A stretch of 64,000 bases of DNA, taken from Auanema rhodensis (Eukaryota > Nematoda > Chromadorea > Rhabditida > Rhabditidae). The notes under the pieces were generated by a model. It saw nothing but the letters and a program-made list of their open reading frames with translations. It did no database searches and was not told the DNA's origin. The position numbers and the translations under genes are program-made. Shown here one piece after another: positions 10,675 through 22,315 of the stretch (within the stretch, counting starts at the first letter, position 1; every line of letters begins with the position of its first letter). The stretch is from assembly GCA_964057225.1 (NCBI GenBank), contig OZ059895.1, forward strand, positions 18,567,688 through 18,631,687. The letters are read 5' to 3'.

Positions 10675-13600
10675 AAAAATAAACTTAGAAGTGGTCTTGA
10701 ATCTATAAAGTTACTGAGAAGCCATCCCATGCAGTATCAAACCAGGAATGCTATAATCGTTTTTAATAAGAAAATGTAATCAAAATATGAAAAAGAAAAG
10801 ATAAAAACGAAAGATTGCGCCACTGAGAAAACAAGATGAGGAGGACAAATTGGGAATTACTAAGCAGAAAGGTTAATGGATAATAACAACTTTAGTAAGA
10901 ATAAGAAGAATAAGAAGAAGAAAAGAGTGAATAAATAGTGATTGAATATTTTCCTAGAAGACGTTCATCGCAATGACAAAAAGCAAAAAGCATAAGAATC
11001 AATACATAAACAACGAACACCACACACACACACACATACGCACATAGACACACATATACACAACAATGCTAAACGTAGTTATAATATCCATAATTGGCGC
11101 GCGGAACGCTAACTAAAATTAAAAAAATGAAATAAAAATCAATGAATGAAAAAATTGAAGAAAATCTAAAAGTTGTAGGAAAAGCGTTCGGAGGAATTGG
11201 AAGAGTCGTAGTGGCGCCCATCTGAGTGTCCTGAGTCGCATTGTTGTTATGCGTCCGTGAGACTTACTCAATCAATACGGCTAAAATGGGTCACTCAGGT
11301 TTGTTGGCTCCATTAGGGAATTGCTGATTACAATGCTCATATTGAAATGCTTAAAAATGTGGGGAATTCAAAAATAATAATAAAATAATTTTTTTTAATT
11401 AATTAGTAAAAATCAAAAATCTTAGGATTGCGACCAGCATTCAATCATTTTAAACAACGGCGCGACGCTGGAAAAGCTAGCTGGGCCTCTTTTTCAATGT
11501 GCGCTTCACAAGATAGAAGTCAAAAAAAATGGTTGACGTCATACAGTCTCGAGTGGAGGTTTGAACATAAATGGAATCAATAACCATATATGATTCAAAC
11601 TTAAATATTGTTTAAGAGAATATGAAAGCTGCGCTTATTGTAGTTCTGTTCGAAGTGGCGCTGGAAAAATCTGATGACAGTTCCAAGTGCAGTGGAGATC
11701 AATCTAGAGGTAGAGTGATAAAGGGAGTGAGGGAGATACAGAGAGCAGGGGAGACAGTGAGGATATGATAGAAAAGAGCTCAAGGTCCCGAGTTGAATGT
11801 TAATGAACAGAGGCTGGGGATGGAGGATGGGGCGGCCAGGGATGCTGTGTGCGTGTGAGTCGGCACACTATGAAGGGGCAACACACCGAATTATCGATTT
11901 TTGGGCTGTGTGGTGGGTGTGCTCTCTTGTTGGTTGGAGAAGAATTTGTATGATTATCGGCGCCCCCCCCCCCCGCCAGGCTGACTGACCGCGAAAACTT
12001 AGCCCCGTTTTGCGATAGAAGATAGAACCCACAGCAAATTGGATGTCGTTCTGGTCCCCAAGATCTGCTTAATTAAACTGTATACAGCTCATTTACTACT
12101 CTAATAACAGCCAAGTGATTTATCTCTGATAAAAGGATTAGCTGAGATATACAAAGTATGTAACTTTTTCTCAGATTTGTGTTGTGCGAAAGAAGAACTG
12201 TTCACTAGGCAAAGTAGGTATGATAAAGAAATGAAGCTAAGTTAAAAAAAAATGAGTAAAGAGAACCTCGAGTCGGTCGAAAAAAAAAATCATAAAACCA
12301 TTCGTGATCAAAGTTCTTGTTCTTACAAGACGAAAAGATAATTTATACGATATGATAAAAGCTGATGATTTGCATTTGAAAGCTTATAAATGAAAACAAT
12401 ATTCGCTTCTGTATCATGTTTGATAGAAAATAAAAAAAAAGATAGTAGAATCCTTAAGATGACATTAGAGACATCTACTACTGAGATTGAAGTTCTGTAT
12501 TGATTGAATGCGGGGCCAAAGGAAATAAATGTATATGAGAGAAGGGAGGCCGTCGATTGTGGATTAACAATATGAAATGTTCTTTTACCTATGTATTATT
12601 ACAAGCAAACTATGAGTTTGAAGACAAAAAATGAATAGTTTCGAAATCCTATATGAGTCTATCGAAGAAGAGGAGATGAAATATTCATGAATTGCAGCAG
12701 CCAAAGTTTTATATTCTGGCTATCAAGCCACATTATTTTTGTCAATTTGCTAATGGCAAGATTGGCGAAGGTTAACTGGTTATTATGAGATCCGGATTAC
12801 ATTTTTCCCACCACTGAAACTAACGTCCACCCTTAAACAATGACAGAAATAAGGAACAGGATGAGGAAGAAGACATGCAAGAAAATAGGAAAAACTTAGA
12901 AATCAACCCGTTGCAAACCTTTTTTCATTCGAAAGTAAGAATTAAATATCGGCATACATACAAATAGAATACAATTTCATCAAAACACAACCTACAAATT
13001 CAGCTAAATCAGTGCTAGAAGTTAATTGTTGATTTAATACAGATTTATTCCGAAACACCGTCATACCAAGATTACTGTTGAGATATTGATAAAAAAAGAA
13101 AATAATAATAATTAAGAGCAGCTATGAACATGTCCGCGAAAGACGTTCATTGTCTTTTACATCTATCTTTCATTACTCCTCTCCGTCCGGCATCGGTCCG
13201 TCCACCGCGGCGTTGGTTGGTGCGGCTTGTTATTTCTATTGAGAATGCCTTGAAATTGACTAGTGGCCGGAGGTGTTTTCAATCGATTTCAGCCTAGCGC
13301 TGTCTTGCTTTCTTTCTCTCTCAATCTGTCCAGGTGGTGGTCAAAATTACAGTGAGATGAGTTTTGCGAAAAGTTATAATGTGTAAATGAAATTATCTGC
13401 AATCTTTTTGGGGTTTTTTGGGTGATGAGGCTAAAAATCACAAGATTTAAAATTTTTTGAAATATGTAGCAAGTGAATGAAATAATGTGGGCCATACATG
13501 GAATAAATAGCGTCATAACAGACCTCAAAATGCTAATTATAAATTCGAAAAGAGAATACGCTTTTCATTTTTGGCACGCCAGTGACCGGTTGCATTCCCC

Positions 13601-15083
13601 ACTCATGCTTTTGAGATATATTATACAGTTCTAATACTTACGAGATTAAGTAAAGAATAACGATCAACATATGAGTAATATGAGAAGTAATGATTCTAAA
13701 GCAAACAGGAAAACGATCAAAACTATAGAACACTATCGAAATGAACTCATGTTTAATGTTTGAAAATCATGACTGGTGGCAAATGATTCAAGCTGCTATG
13801 CCAAAACTTAGCCATTAGCTACTATTTGTGCATTGGCATTTTTAATAACTTTTGCATGCTCTCATAAAACACCAGGATATCGAAAAAGTGTAGCAAACAC
13901 AAAAGATATAAAGAGTGACACGGAATGGAGGTTGCAGGATATTGATTTGAAGTAAGAAAAGAAAAAAATTGATGCTGGAGAGACTGCTTGTCTTGTTGTT
14001 GTTTTCCAAGGGGCAGACGGAGTCTTATTTGGATATTGGATATAGAAATTCTACTTGTAAAACAAGCGCCTGGTTTGAAAAAATGAGGAACAATGAACTT
14101 AAAAACTGAAAAACCACTTGGATCTGCAATACGAGAAAACAGAACTAACTGAATGTTAATAAATATCAAATCCATTAATCTCATTCATATAGATATCTGA
14201 TGTAATGTTATTGCATTAGAGAAGGCGTTTATGTGAAACTTAGTTATGAAACCTTAATATGATCTGCTACCACTTCGCATTTTCCATGTTCTTCATTATC
14301 ATATGAAAATTTTGAATTTTATTGTTAACATTTTTCAGAAAGAATATAAATGACAAAATGATATTCTCAAAAAACTGGCATAGCAGCATAAGGCATATCG
14401 AATGGGCCGCTGACGGACGCTCCAAGGAATGTTTGTTCTCAACAACTCGCTCGATACTAGGCAGTGCAAGATGAATTTGCCTCTTCCCTTCCTACCACAA
14501 GCAGGCTAAGAGAGTCACCTTGTGTAAATGTGTTGAGTTACTTAAGGAGAAGACGGGGACCAAATGGTAAGCAATCCTTCTTCTAGCTAGCAAAACTCAT
14601 TAAACAAAACTTTTGATGAAGATTTTTATTTCTCTCGTTAGCAAATGCGCAACTTTCTAAAACTGTTGTAAATTAACACAAAAATAAAAAATAATAGGAA
14701 ATAAACTTTTTAATTTCAGAAAGCATATATTGAGATAAAATTTTAAAATTTGAATTATATAAAACAGCCACGTTTTTTTTGTCATTGAAAAAAAAATTGA
14801 GCAATGTCACAACCTCGTAATACTTGTCTCCTCATTGTTAACATTTCAAATGGCAGCTTGAAATAATTCAAAATGGTCTTGCAACGAAACTAAGTAATTT
14901 ATTTAGATAGAGCGCATTTAGTTTTGCTCAAGGTTAAAACTTAAGTTTTAATGTATAAACTTTTTGCATTTAATATTTGTTTTCATGAATAGTTCAAATT
15001 TTTATGTTTATTGCCTGTTTTGTATAAATCTTGCTCATTAACTAAATTGTTTTTGCTCATTTTTGTTTTATTATTCAGACAAT
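10675..15083. other. Divergent intergenic region, dcp-66 / DUF4604 gene
   Basis: This 4.4-kb spacer lies between a minus- and a plus-strand gene. It contains CA repeats near 11020-11060, GC-richer islands at about 11190-11260, 11780-11990 (with a 12-C run at 11963-11974) and 13180-13235, and a palindromic CRE (11534-11541). A minus-strand splice-donor-like GTAAGT near 11260 and a plus-strand GTAAGC near 14568 could mark non-coding 5' exons of either gene. Open frames up to 120 codons lack domains. Confidence 0.5.
11534..11541. promoter_or_regulatory. Palindromic CRE/ATF site TGACGTCA
   Basis: A perfect 8-bp TGACGTCA lies about 860 bp upstream of the dcp-66 start. This is the consensus for CREB/ATF bZIP dimers; use in vivo is not shown by the sequence. 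Confidence 0.35.
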
Positions 15084-15862
15084 ATGTCCGGAAAAAAATT
15101 AACGTATAAGCAAAAAGCAGGAATATCTTTTATTGAACAAGATGATCCACCTTTCATAAAGCAAATGAAGATGAAACTAGGCTACAAGGAAGGTCCTAAG
15201 TTGGAAGATAAAGTAAGTATTTGTTTCTTATTCTTTATATAGTGATTTTTTTGCTTTTTTCTTATTTTTAATAGTTTTATTTATTAGCATATCTTTAAAA
15301 TATATTCAGTTTGTTTCGTAATTGAACACTGTTCTCTGTTTTTTTTAACTTACCTATAATGCGTTTCAGTTTGCTGATGAAGATGCTGTCGTTGACGGTG
15401 ACGATGATACGCCTGAAGGAGAATTTTTACGTATGAAAGAAGAAGAAAGACCACAGGTTGAAAGTTAAATCTTTATTTCATTATAAGTTTTATTCAAGGT
15501 TGTCGTTTTAAATCCTGAAACTGACTTGAATCCCGAAGATTTGAACGAAGTATTAGATGCTAAGAAAAAGGAAATTGATGGTAAGATTTAAACGCTGCAG
15601 TTTTTCTAGCTTTCGGTTTTCATTTTTTTGTTTTCAGAAAAGATGATAGCTGAAGGTAAAATAACTTTTAAGAAACCTGTTAAACGAAATGCTGAAGCAA
15701 ATGAAGAAGGAAAAGAGGAAGTAATAATCTATATTTCCGATCTAATATATAATACTTTTCTTAATTAAGGTATCGAAAAAAAAAGGTTATACCGAAAAAA
15801 AAGAAATCAAGCAACCAGAAAGTCGGTTACTGTCATTTGGCGATGATGAAGAAGATGATTGA
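15084..15862 (+). CDS. DUF4604 / KIAA1143-like protein
   Basis: Five exons: 15084-15212, 15370-15456, 15499-15580, 15638-15720, 15770-15862 (TGA); 157 aa. The architecture matches the KIAA1143 family (about 150 aa). An N-terminal motif (PPFIKQMKMKLGYKEGP) corresponds to the conserved FL..FK..VGYREGP block, followed by acidic residues and ERPQVVVL. Then comes a linker, a KITFKKPVKR block, a Lys-rich stretch and the terminal SRLLSFGDDEEDD, like the LLSFDNEDE ending of the human protein. The molecular role of the family is poorly defined; a nuclear location is likely from the basic/acidic make-up. A TTATTCAG acceptor ends at 15078, six bases before the ATG, consistent with trans-splicing. A polyadenylation signal sits at 15962-15967. 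Confidence 0.9.
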
Positions 15863-15961
15863 AGATTGTTGAATATGATAATCTTTTCATTTGTATATAA
15901 ATTTTAATTATTATTTTCAAATATTACGGGTACAATGCCTCCCAAATTGAAATTGCTTAAA

Positions 15962-15967
15962 AATAAA
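15962..15967 (+). terminator. Polyadenylation signal AATAAA (DUF4604 gene)
   Basis: Canonical hexamer 100 nt past the stop codon. A TTTTCAG sequence follows 11 nt later, ending at 15978, the kind of acceptor that could receive a spliced leader, although no convincing downstream cistron was found. Confidence 0.55.
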
Positions 15968-18378
15968 AGTTCTTTTCAGTTTGGTTAAAAAACTTCATGA
16001 TATATGATTTATTTCTGTTTTCCCTTTTTTTAAATCGTTTAGCAAAAAAAAGGATATTATAGCTTTCTAAATTTTCCCAGATCAATTGTCCTCAAGCCAG
16101 ATTACTCATAGATAACCATGCTTTGTCTCCGGCGTCATTGCGCAGCTTTTCTCTTTTCGATAAAATTAGACTTAGCGACCTTGGTAGGACGAGGGTGAAA
16201 CCAGATGTAGCACATAAGCAATTTCTTTCAAGATTTCGCCTAGTGATAAAAGAGAAACTGATTTTAGAGGTGGGCATACCGGCTTACGATCTGGCTGTTG
16301 TGCAATTTCTGGCACGAGGACGGAAAACGTATGAGGTGGTTTGGACTAAGTGTCTCGATGAACTTTATAATATTGTGTTATTTCAGCGAAAGCGGATTTA
16401 TTTAGCTTAATTGTTGAACAAGCAAGTTATTCTAAATAGTCGTCATGTACACTATTATTATTATAGAAAGTTTCTTACAGCCAGATGAGTGGCCTAGAGA
16501 TGTTTGAATCATATGTTTCTTTGAATTTCCCTCAATCGACGTCCAACGCTACTGCCTCTTTCAACAGAACATTTTTTCGGGCAGTTCTAAGATATGACAC
16601 TTCGAACAATAGAAAGGCTAAATGTCTTTCAAAGATGTTGTTAATCCTTTAGCGAAATTTACGAATGAGCTGTGAAATGAGCCGAATAAGCATAACAAAC
16701 CGGTTTTTTACTAAGGATAACCGTATGTACCAGCTATCCAAAAGCAGGTATTTAGCCTAACAAATTATGATCGAAGAAATCAAGTGTTAAATAAAAAATG
16801 ACACGGCAGCCAGCATTTAATTTTAATCACACGAGATTGACAAGCTTAATGGAATATGTAACTTTAAATGGAATTTGGTCAACTTTTTTCTGACTCATCA
16901 TAAGGAAAAAAATGGCAATGACATGATGAATAGATTTGAATTTGAAGATTAGCTTGCTTTCAAGGATTTCAAAATTTTTGGGAACATTATTCAACCGTTT
17001 ATCTGTACTCTTAGCAGGTATTCAGTCCAGAATGGAATTCAAACGGAATGATTGTTAGAGAAAGACATAGATTACGAAGCTATAGGGAGAACCAGGCAAA
17101 TGCTTATCAATTACAAACGAGATCTTGTTCTTTACATATTGGGAAAAAGGATAGCAGATAGAAAGAACATAGCCATGTCCTTCGCCTATCATCGGCAACG
17201 AAGCGAAAGAGAAAGGGGTAGAAAACAGGCTTTTCGTAAGCATTGTACTAAGCAATATGCTAATGATTGAACAAACTAAGTGCTAAAAGCAAAATCAGGC
17301 TAAACCCATCGTCTTAGTCAGCGACATCGTCATCATCATCACTTTCGTCCCCATCATAACTGTCAGGATTCGCAGATATAATAAGAGAATGAGATTTTTT
17401 TTAGAAATAGCTAGCAGTCAATTTCAATCAGAAGCCAACGATTTTAGTAGTCTCAAACGGTACAACAGTTCCTAGATCAACTTGATGTCATATACATGCA
17501 TGCATATACGATTTTACGGTTCAGATACATACATAAACTGAAGTTTCGCTTTCGAATATTATTATCTTAAACTGTCCTGCCACAGGATGCTGAAATCGAA
17601 TTGAAATCCAGCGATCTAAGCAGTTTTTAAGCAATTCAGTCGACTGCAGAAAGGTCAACACTCGAAAAATTCAATGAACATGATAGCAGCATGTACATGA
17701 TAAGTTTATGCAATGTCGTGTCATGATTAAGCAACAATCTAATGTCAGTTTTTATCCATAAAGAGAATTATGGGATAACGCGTATTATTCCATTTAGCAA
17801 TGCAACATACATCATCATACCTGATATATAATATAATATATTATGTAAAAATTACGTTTACGTGAACATATCACGTCAAATTAACATATTTGTAATTGAG
17901 ACTAATTTGAGAATGTAGCAGACTGACAAACGGTTGTATTCAGAATTTCATTATCTAATTATTTCTTTAAACTGAATGTAAAATCATTGAATCAACTAGC
18001 TTACCAGATGTACTTCACTTTTCCAGGTATTTTTGCCTGGAAATTAGAATGATAGTAAGGTTAATGGTTTCATGATACTAACTATTGATTCATAGCAAAA
18101 AGGGTTCCTGGATTGGAGTTTATACAGTTTTGCATTTTTTGTTCAGAAAAAACAATTACTTCCTTGCTACTGGTGTAACGATCACATTCTTAGCAATCAA
18201 CTTCTTTTTTTCCCAAAGGTTACGTTCTCTATTTCATTATATGCAATGAAAGCCTGCGATCGAAAAAGGGATATGATTTCAAAGAACATTGAACATGCCA
18301 GAAAAGCACAGGTTGCTGCTGCATCAGCATCTTGGCTAGGGGTGGGGTTGACAGGATGAAGATTCCAGATAGCCTCCT

Positions 18379-18400
18379 CCCACCCACCTGTGGGGTGGGA
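18379..18400. promoter_or_regulatory. CACCC-box imperfect inverted repeat
   Basis: CCCACC and GGTGGG arms flank a CACCTG E-box core, 11 bp upstream of the TATA box of the Ala/Pro-rich gene. It resembles KLF/Sp1-type CACCC sites. Confidence 0.4.
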
Positions 18401-18410
18401 CATTTCGCAC

Positions 18411-18447
18411 TATAAAAGAGGTAACATCGTGATATCTTCTGTCAGTT
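18411..18447 (+). promoter_or_regulatory. Core promoter: TATA box and initiator
   Basis: TATAAAAG starts at 18411 and TCAGTTG starts at 18442. The 31-bp spacing is standard for a TATA/Inr pair. It predicts a 5' UTR of about 30 nt before the ATG at 18475, so this gene is probably transcribed from its own focused promoter rather than relying on an outron. Confidence 0.65.
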
Positions 18448-18474
18448 GACTATTCAACAATCCTTCCTCTAGAC

Positions 18475-19527
18475 ATGGTAAGTTCTCTTATTCCTAGTTT
18501 TCCAATTCTTGAATTCTGAAGTCAAAAAATGCTTCTTTCTCTTTCAAGTAGTGAAAAGAGTTTCTTTTCCTTTTGCAAAGTACAAAAATGTTTATTTTTG
18601 TTTACAGTTTTCACTCTTATTTACTATTTTCTCTTTAGCTTCGCACTGCTCTTCTTGTTGCTCTTTCTGCCTCTCCTTTGATGGCTTGCCTCGGAGGTTC
18701 CGGTGGAGGATGCTGCGCTCCATCCAACCCAGGATGCGGATCCGGAGTTCCACCATGCTCTAGCTCAACGTAAACTTATTCCTCTTCATTTCCTGTATTC
18801 ATCTATTTCTTATTTCAGCTATGCTTCCGCACCATCCGGAGGATACGCTACCGCCCCAGCTGCCGCTCCATCTTACGCTGCCCCAGCTCCATCCTATGCC
18901 GCCCCAGCTCCATCCTACGCCGCTCCAGCTCCAGTCTACAGCGCTCCAGCCCAATCTTACGCCGCTCCAGCTCCAGTCTACAACGCCCCAGTTGCTGACG
19001 CTGGATACGCCGCTCCAGTTGCTGCTGCCCCAGTTGAGACCGGATACGCTGCTTCCGCTCCAGTCATCAATGCCCCATCTCAAGGATACGCTGCTCCAGT
19101 AGCCATTGCACCAAGCCAAGGATACGCCGCTCCAGTTGCTGCTGCCCCAAGCCAAGGATACGCCGCTCCAGTTGCTGCTGCTCCAGTAGAGGCCTCTTAC
19201 CAAGCTCCAGTTGAGGCTTCATACGCTTCCCAAGCCCCAGTTGCTGATGCCCCACTTTCCCAAGCTCCAGTTCAAGCTACCTACCAACAAGCTGCTGAGC
19301 AAGTTTCCGTTGCTGCTGCCCCACAAGAAGTTGCCCCAACCTACCAAGAGCAAGCTGCCCCAGTTCAAGCTCCAGTCGCTGAGGTAAAAACCATACAAAC
19401 AGTTCTATAATAACAATTCATATTTAAGCCAACCTACCAACCACAAGCTGTTGCCCAAGATGTCGCTCAACAGATCGTTGACACTACCTACCAGGGATCA
19501 GCCCCACAAGCCTACCCAAGCCATTAG
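18475..19527 (+). CDS. Secreted Ala/Pro-rich repeat protein (cuticle-type)
   Basis: Exons: 18475-18477 (only the ATG codon), 18639-18769, 18819-19383, 19429-19527; 265 aa. A signal peptide (about residues 1-17) is followed by a Gly/Cys cluster with cysteines at 18, 26, 27, 34 and 41. About 200 residues of degenerate repeats built on SYAAPAP, GYAAPVAAAP and SQAPVQATYQ units come next, with a Gln-rich C-terminus (PQAYPSH). Composition is Ala, Pro, Tyr, Gln and Val. Such proteins are usually extracellular structural components of cuticle or lining; Tyr and Gln side chains could be cross-linked. Codons are strongly biased to GCC/GCT, CCA, TAC and CAA, unlike the AT-ending codons of its neighbours, which implies very high expression. 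No specific C. elegans orthologue can be named. Confidence 0.88.
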
Positions 19528-19985
19528 AAAGCTGATACAAGATCAGTTGATAGGCTTTTTCTAATGTTTCATTTCTAAGATATTTCTCAAGGAAGAGGCT
19601 GGTATATTACCTGCCCATCAAAATCTTCCATTATGACCTCATGTTGTTTGTATATATATGTTGCTGGTGTTCTTGTCAAGATATCACCAAGAGCGTGTCT
19701 TCTCAAGTAAATTAATACATTTATAAATTATTCGCCAGTTCAAATAATTGCTTTTCTTTATTCCGGAAGCAAATGGTACAAACAAAGAATATACACAGAA
19801 AATCTTCATATAATGAAGAGACATGATGAAATGCTTGAAAAATAGAAGCACTGACAAGAGCAGAAATCATATAACCAAGAAGCATAGAGACAACAGGAGA
19901 CTCCATATGAGGGAGTCTGATTTTAGAATTGCATACATGCATAATGTATTATTCAAACTAGAAAAATGATGAAAAACAAATTTAT
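19528..19985. other. 3' spacer between convergent genes
   Basis: It contains the 3' UTRs of the Ala/Pro-rich gene (+) and the small membrane-protein gene (-). No other feature is seen. Confidence 0.6.
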
Positions 19986-20669
19986 CTAGAATGATCCTCG
20001 TCGTGAGGAAATAGATGGTAGTTGCGAGGGTAAATAGCTACTTGTAGTTGACAACGATGTCTGTGGTGATGCAACAGGATGAGATGCATTCATATCAATC
20101 TAATAGCAGTAATAGAAGAAAACGACTCATGTAGAAACTACCTTATAGGATGGCATTTTTGACATAATGTACACAAATTCTTTAGCTTTAGTAGCAGAAG
20201 GAGGCGTGGGTAGAGGATTAGAGAATATTCTGAATATAAATAAGAATTGAACATAGCGATAACTAGATGTAACTAGATGTGTTAAAACAACTTATGACTG
20301 TAAGACACAAGAACCGCATAAAGTTAATAACCTACCTGCTTACCGGAGTCTTCTCAGCAACACTTTTGGATGGTTCAGCATGGATTGTGCCAGCTTTTCG
20401 AACTACACGAATCGTTCGTCGTCTGGAAGATTTCGTTAAATTATAATAGCATAATAGAGAGAGTAACATACTGGATAGATTTTTCAATAATTTCTTTTTT
20501 TTTACAGCATAGACACAACTTACGAACTGATTTCGCATTCTCAAATTAGCCAAAATTGTAAATAAGATTTAGTAAAAGGATGCAAAACCTTAATTAGTAA
20601 TATAAGTCCACCTAATATACCTACTAAAAGTACGCCTAAAACGACGATGACATCAATTAAATCGTCCAT
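19986..20669 (-). CDS. Small single-pass membrane protein, function unknown
   Basis: Five exons: 20589-20669, 20472-20539, 20336-20422, 20142-20229, 19986-20099; 145 aa. A short acidic N-terminus (MDDLID) precedes one transmembrane helix (about residues 5-26, VIVVLGVLLVGILGGLILLI). A juxtamembrane Cys/Lys cluster (KLCLCCKKK, about 33-41) looks like a palmitoylation and membrane-anchoring site. A basic stretch (QRRTIRVVRKAG) follows, then a Ser/Thr/Pro-rich tail ending SSRRGSF. The acidic N-terminus and basic post-helix segment predict an outside N-terminus and a cytosolic tail. Splice phases agree across all exons. No known family recognised. It lies 635 bp downstream of the syntaxin gene on the same strand. 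Confidence 0.75.
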
Positions 20670-21303
20670 ACTTCTAAAAATAAGATTTTAGTAAAAAATC
20701 ACTGAGTAAAACTAGGAATGTGCCTCAAAATCCAAAGGTAAAAATATAATACCAAAGGTAATCGCAATGATTAAGCGGCAACTCGTGAATGAACAGGACA
20801 CATGAAAGACGGATTAACGCATAAAATGAAATCAAACAGCAAAACTGTGAATATTCAAGTTTTAAAGGAAAATCAAATGCTAAACCGCATAGTAATGAGG
20901 GTTAGGAATTCACTGACCAATGATAAATGTCAATTATGAGACCGCCGGATTATGATATCAATATATCGAAAACAATATTCTCAAAAACTAAAACCATTTA
21001 TTTTATAATAAATAAAGAGAAAAGATGATAAAATATCACTGTAGCATCGATCTATACAGATAATTCAGATCTATCACAAAGAAAAAGATGAAGCAAAAGA
21101 AGTTAGTGAAATAAGAAAATAATTTTACAGGAGAATAGTTATGTTAGAAGTTTTACCCTATGTAAAAATAACAAAATACACATCACATTTTCACAAAACG
21201 GAAAACTGTACACCAAAATTACAATAGCCAATACTCCTCGAAAAATGAGAAGTTTGTACATTTGGAATTTTAAAAAAAAGCTCAATGATAAGTAGTTAAA
21301 TTC
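20670..21303. other. Spacer between small membrane gene and syntaxin
   Basis: AT-rich, with no open exon. A minus-strand AATAAA (TTTATT at 20997-21002) about 300 nt past the syntaxin stop is a plausible polyadenylation signal. Confidence 0.5.
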
Positions 21304-22315
21304 TTAGCGAGCGAGATAGATCGTAAGACCAATTATGAATATGAGAAGAGCCAAAAAGACAGCTATGAGCAACTTCTTCTGTCTGGCTTTGTGATTATAA
21401 TAAACAGCTTGTTGAACATTGGCGGCACCCTGTAAGAGAATTATAATCCCATGGTATAGAAATTGATACAAACCTGCTCGACGCGAATCTGAGCATGCTC
21501 GACATTGGCTTCTATACTGTCAACCATTTCACCTTGTTCGTGAACAATTCGGGCCAAATCAGCAAAAATCTGGTTGACATCTCCAATATCTTGCTCCAAT
21601 TGTCGTAATGCCTAAGAATGTTTAAGATATTAGATCAACAAAAAAATCAAAACTAACTTGTTGGCGACCTTTCATTTCCTCTAAATTGATCTGCTGTTGC
21701 TTTTGAACTTGAGCTCTGTGTTGTTTATTCAAGTCATCAGATTCGATGTTCTTATACGCGGCTTCATCTTGAGCAACAGCATCACGAACCTAAAGTTTAC
21801 GGCCTATGTGATATATTTAAAACTTATTAGAAATTACCCGTTTCATACTGTTTTGTTCAATCTGGGCAGCTTTTCTTTGAGATGCTTGAAGACGATTAAG
21901 CACACTAATGTATTCATTCTGCAGACGTTCACGATGAATACGTAGTGATCTCTTAAAAATATTATCAATTAAATTTTGAAACTATATGATGCTAACCTCA
22001 TTGTTACTCATATCAACGAGTTGGCGCATCAACCGATTGGTGGCCTTAGACAAATTTTGTGCTTCAAGAGCAACCTTAATTTAATAACTTTATCATTCAT
22101 TCAAAAAAAGTTGCTACCTCATTGAATTGTTCGCGATTTCTTTCTCCACTTTCAGAACTATCCGTTAAACAAGTCAGCAGTGATTCCAAACGAAGAACTT
22201 TAAAAAAATCTTAAAATTTCGTTATTGGGTAATGTTTACCTTGCTGACTAAGTTCTTGAATGTTTCTTTGAATAGAAGAAATTATAGTATTACCACCATC
22301 TTTTTCAAAGTCCAT
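21304..22315 (-). CDS. syx-7: Endosomal syntaxin (syntaxin-7/12/13-like Qa-SNARE)
   Basis: Seven exons: 22240-22315, 22118-22197, 21997-22074, 21838-21951, 21658-21789, 21474-21611, 21304-21429; 247 aa. The N-terminal half is helical, Habc-like. The SNARE motif spans about residues 150-210 (from ALRQLEQDIGDVNQIFADLA), with the zero-layer Gln in the segment IVHEQGEMVDSIEANV. A Lys-rich linker (NHKARQKK) and a C-terminal membrane anchor (LLIAVFLALLIFIIGLTIYL) follow, leaving three residues in the lumen. The tail-anchored Qa-SNARE layout and SNARE sequence fit the syntaxin-7/12/13 group that drives early/late endosome fusion. The exact paralogue is inferred from similarity remembered, not computed. 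It is divergent from MICOS13. Confidence 0.9.

Larger units (their letters stand above)
15863..18474. other. Intergenic region
   Basis: It starts with the DUF4604 3' UTR (AATAAA at 15962-15967). The stretch 16080-17400 has higher GC than the flanks and open frames of 60-110 codons on both strands, but no start, splice partners or domain could be tied together. An ACGTGAAC motif is at 17860-17867. The last 100 bases form the promoter of the Ala/Pro-rich gene. Confidence 0.5.

Noticed and set aside
11797-11988. Gly/Trp-rich 63-codon open frame in a GC-rich patch
   Set aside because: No conserved motif, no splice partners, and it ends in a homopolymer C run; more likely promoter-type GC-rich DNA.
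13822-14184. 120-codon minus-strand open frame
   Set aside because: No recognisable domain, hydrophobic AT-driven composition and no acceptor or donor pairs; compatible with chance in 64 kb of six frames.
16081-16410. 110-codon open frame following a TTCCCAG acceptor, downstream of the DUF4604 gene
   Set aside because: It looked like a terminal exon of an operon partner, but no in-phase upstream exon or start could be joined, and the peptide matches nothing known to me. Kept only as part of the intergenic note.
17052-17270. Overlapping open frames on both strands, thought of as a transposase remnant
   Set aside because: No catalytic motif, terminal inverted repeats or target duplication could be seen.
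17310-17370. Minus-strand acidic tail (DGDESDDDDDVAD then stop) resembling a protein C-terminus
   Set aside because: The run comes from a GAT/GAC repeat, an in-frame stop lies shortly upstream and the only acceptor is isolated; no gene body found.
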